Part shown: positions 62,976-64,000 of the stretch, one piece after another
Layout: each line of letters starts with the position of its first letter
Position numbering within the stretch: position 1 is the stretch's first letter
DNA from: Bradyrhizobium sp. CCBAU 53421
Lineage (GTDB): Bacteria; Pseudomonadota; Alphaproteobacteria; Rhizobiales; Xanthobacteraceae
Assembly: GCF_015291625.1 (NCBI RefSeq)
Contig: NZ_CP030047.1
Location: 7,874,001-7,938,000 of the forward strand
Direction: 5' to 3'
Length of the DNA: 64,000 nucleotides
Notes under the pieces: model-generated
Seen by the model: the letters and a program-made list of their open reading frames with translations, nothing else
Told to the model about the DNA's origin: nothing
Database searches by the model: none
Program-made: the position numbers and the translations under genes

Positions 62976-63401
62976 ATCGCAGCCTTGGGCTTCCATCCCG
63001 CGCAACAGGAGCAGAATATAGCGTTTCTGGGCTCCATTCTGCATCCGGATCACCTGTCGTCGTTCTTATCCAACGCTTCGCACTGAGCCGGCCGACTGGC
63101 CAGCGCATGGATGTTCGGTCTGACGTCCCGACTTCGATGGTAAGCTCGTTCGCGAAAAAAGCTGTTCACGGCCTCGGGTGAACTCCGTGCCTGACCGCAG
63201 GCGAAGCGTCCCACCCCATGGGTGACCAACGCGCTGGAAATGAATTCATATCAAGCCGCGCGGAAGTCTAACTTCACGAATACGCGGCAGCACGTGCGAC
63301 ACGCGATTGCACCGGCACGGTAGCTTGGTTGATGAGCCTGATGACTACAGTGGAAAAGTGCCCGCAGCACGTACGATGAAAGTGTCTAAAGCGTGATGGC
63401 A
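62976..63401. other. No gene recognised; flank of the insertion sequence
   Basis: About 430 bases between the Lrp gene and the IS630 transposase stop. The IS end and target TA should lie in the last 60 bases, but only one end is in the window so the inverted repeat cannot be defined. Confidence 0.4.
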
Positions 63402-64000
63402 TTAGGTTCGATAGCCTGAGTTTTTCAGGTAGTTGGCGCATTCCACGGATGTGAAGGCCTCGAGTGCGTGACCGATTGCGGCGCAGACCGCGTCGACGGT
63501 TCGCGCGGCAGCTTTGCGGACGAGTTGCTTGAGCTTGGCAAAGACCTGTTCGATCGGATTCAGATCGGGCGAGTATTTTGGCAGGAAGAAGAGTTTGGCG
63601 CCGACCGAACGGATGAGTTGGCGAACCGCCTTGCTCCTGTGGCTGCCGAGGTTGTCCAAGATGACGATATCGCCGGGTCGAAGGACAGGCAGAAGAACCT
63701 TCTCGACATAGGTGCGAAAGCTCACGCCGTCGATTGGCCCCTCGATGAACCATGGCGCATCGATCCGGTCATGGCGCAGGGCCGCCAGGAAGGTCATGGT
63801 CTTCCAGCGGCCGTGGGGGACCTTGGCGTGAAGTCTGCGCCCGCGCGGCGCCCATCCCCGCAAGGGCGCCATATCGGTCCGGGTCCAGGTCTCGTCGATG
63901 AAGACCAGCCGCTCAGCTTCGACGCGATCTTGATACTTTGCCCACTGGGCTCGCCGCCGCGCGACCTCGGGTCGATCGCGTTCCCCAGCCGCCACGCTTT
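63402..64000 (-). mobile_element. IS630 family transposase (3' part; runs off the right edge)
   Basis: About 200 residues of a DDE transposase: FIDETWTRTDMAPLRGWAPRG (first Asp), DIVILDNLGSHRSKAVRQLI (second Asp) and LFFLPKYSPDLNPIEQVFAKLK (Glu), the IS630/Tc1-mariner-like signature. The open frame continues to the window edge (AAGERDRPEVARRRAQW), so the N-terminal HTH half lies outside, possibly in a second frame as usual for this group. It bounds the accessory region on the right. Confidence 0.9.

Noticed and set aside
1..64000. tRNA, rRNA, CRISPR array or replication origin
   Set aside because: None was recognised on reading either strand; a dedicated covariance-model or repeat search would be needed to exclude small RNAs.

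Overview
The window looks like chromosome or genomic-island DNA from a Bradyrhizobium-like alphaproteobacterium (Rhizobiales). This rests on high GC, the dispersed palindrome GCATGATCCGGAAAA...TTTTCCG...GATCATGC at about 5.8 kb that I know from such genomes, a ScfR-type regulator facing a prpDCB operon, a glycine riboswitch, Lrp/AsnC regulators and an IS630 transposase. At least six broken genes mark it as accessory, partly decaying DNA. I recognise no tRNA, rRNA, CRISPR array or replication origin.

Layout. 0-17 kb is a patchwork of secreted or envelope proteins: an S1/P1 nuclease broken at a homopolymer, a frameshifted DUF3616 gene, an LCAT-type hydrolase followed by two paralogous trypsin-like proteins (the first has lost its whole catalytic triad, the second is intact), membrane proteins of unknown role, a DUF2235 protein, an SMP-30-like beta-propeller overlapping a PQQ-type dehydrogenase/cytochrome c fusion, and a small basic protein next to a lipoprotein. 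18.9-24.1 kb is the methylcitrate cycle (prpDCB) with its divergent ScfR-type regulator. 24.2-25.7 kb is a tandem glycine riboswitch in front of a multiply frameshifted D-amino-acid-dehydrogenase-like pseudogene.

17.6-53.3 kb holds the most interesting structure: a dispersed regulon. Eight copies of a 13-nt palindrome, consensus TATACC-N-GGTATA, lie upstream of two paralogous GntR/UTRA regulators and of operons for a threonine-synthase-like PLP enzyme plus ABC ATPase, an Asp/Glu-racemase-like protein, a polar-amino-acid permease pair plus a second ATPase (cut short by an in-frame amber codon), an M20 amidohydrolase plus solute-binding protein, a P450/ferredoxin/ferredoxin reductase/2-hydroxyacid dehydrogenase cassette, and a second solute-binding protein divergent from an M24 creatinase/prolidase-like hydrolase. 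The families resemble the ectoine uptake and degradation set (EhuABCD, EutA/EutB/EutD, DoeB2-like), but with a three-component P450 added and the cyclodeaminase missing. I infer an undescribed catabolic system for a small cyclic or N-substituted amino acid.

43.4-50.4 kb encodes heterotetrameric sarcosine oxidase (soxBDAG) with purU and a divergent GbdR/GlxA-like AraC activator, which handles N-methyl groups as folate-bound one-carbon units. 55.4-63 kb encodes a pyruvate dehydrogenase complex of the AceE type (E1-E2-E3, with lipoyl domains on both E2 and E3) flanked by two Lrp/AsnC regulators, with a short relic of another lpd copy at 54.7 kb. Taken together, a 2-oxo acid from the PLP enzyme could be oxidised by the dehydrogenase complex, with any propionyl-CoA entering the methylcitrate cycle; this link is inference. 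The window ends inside an IS630-family transposase.
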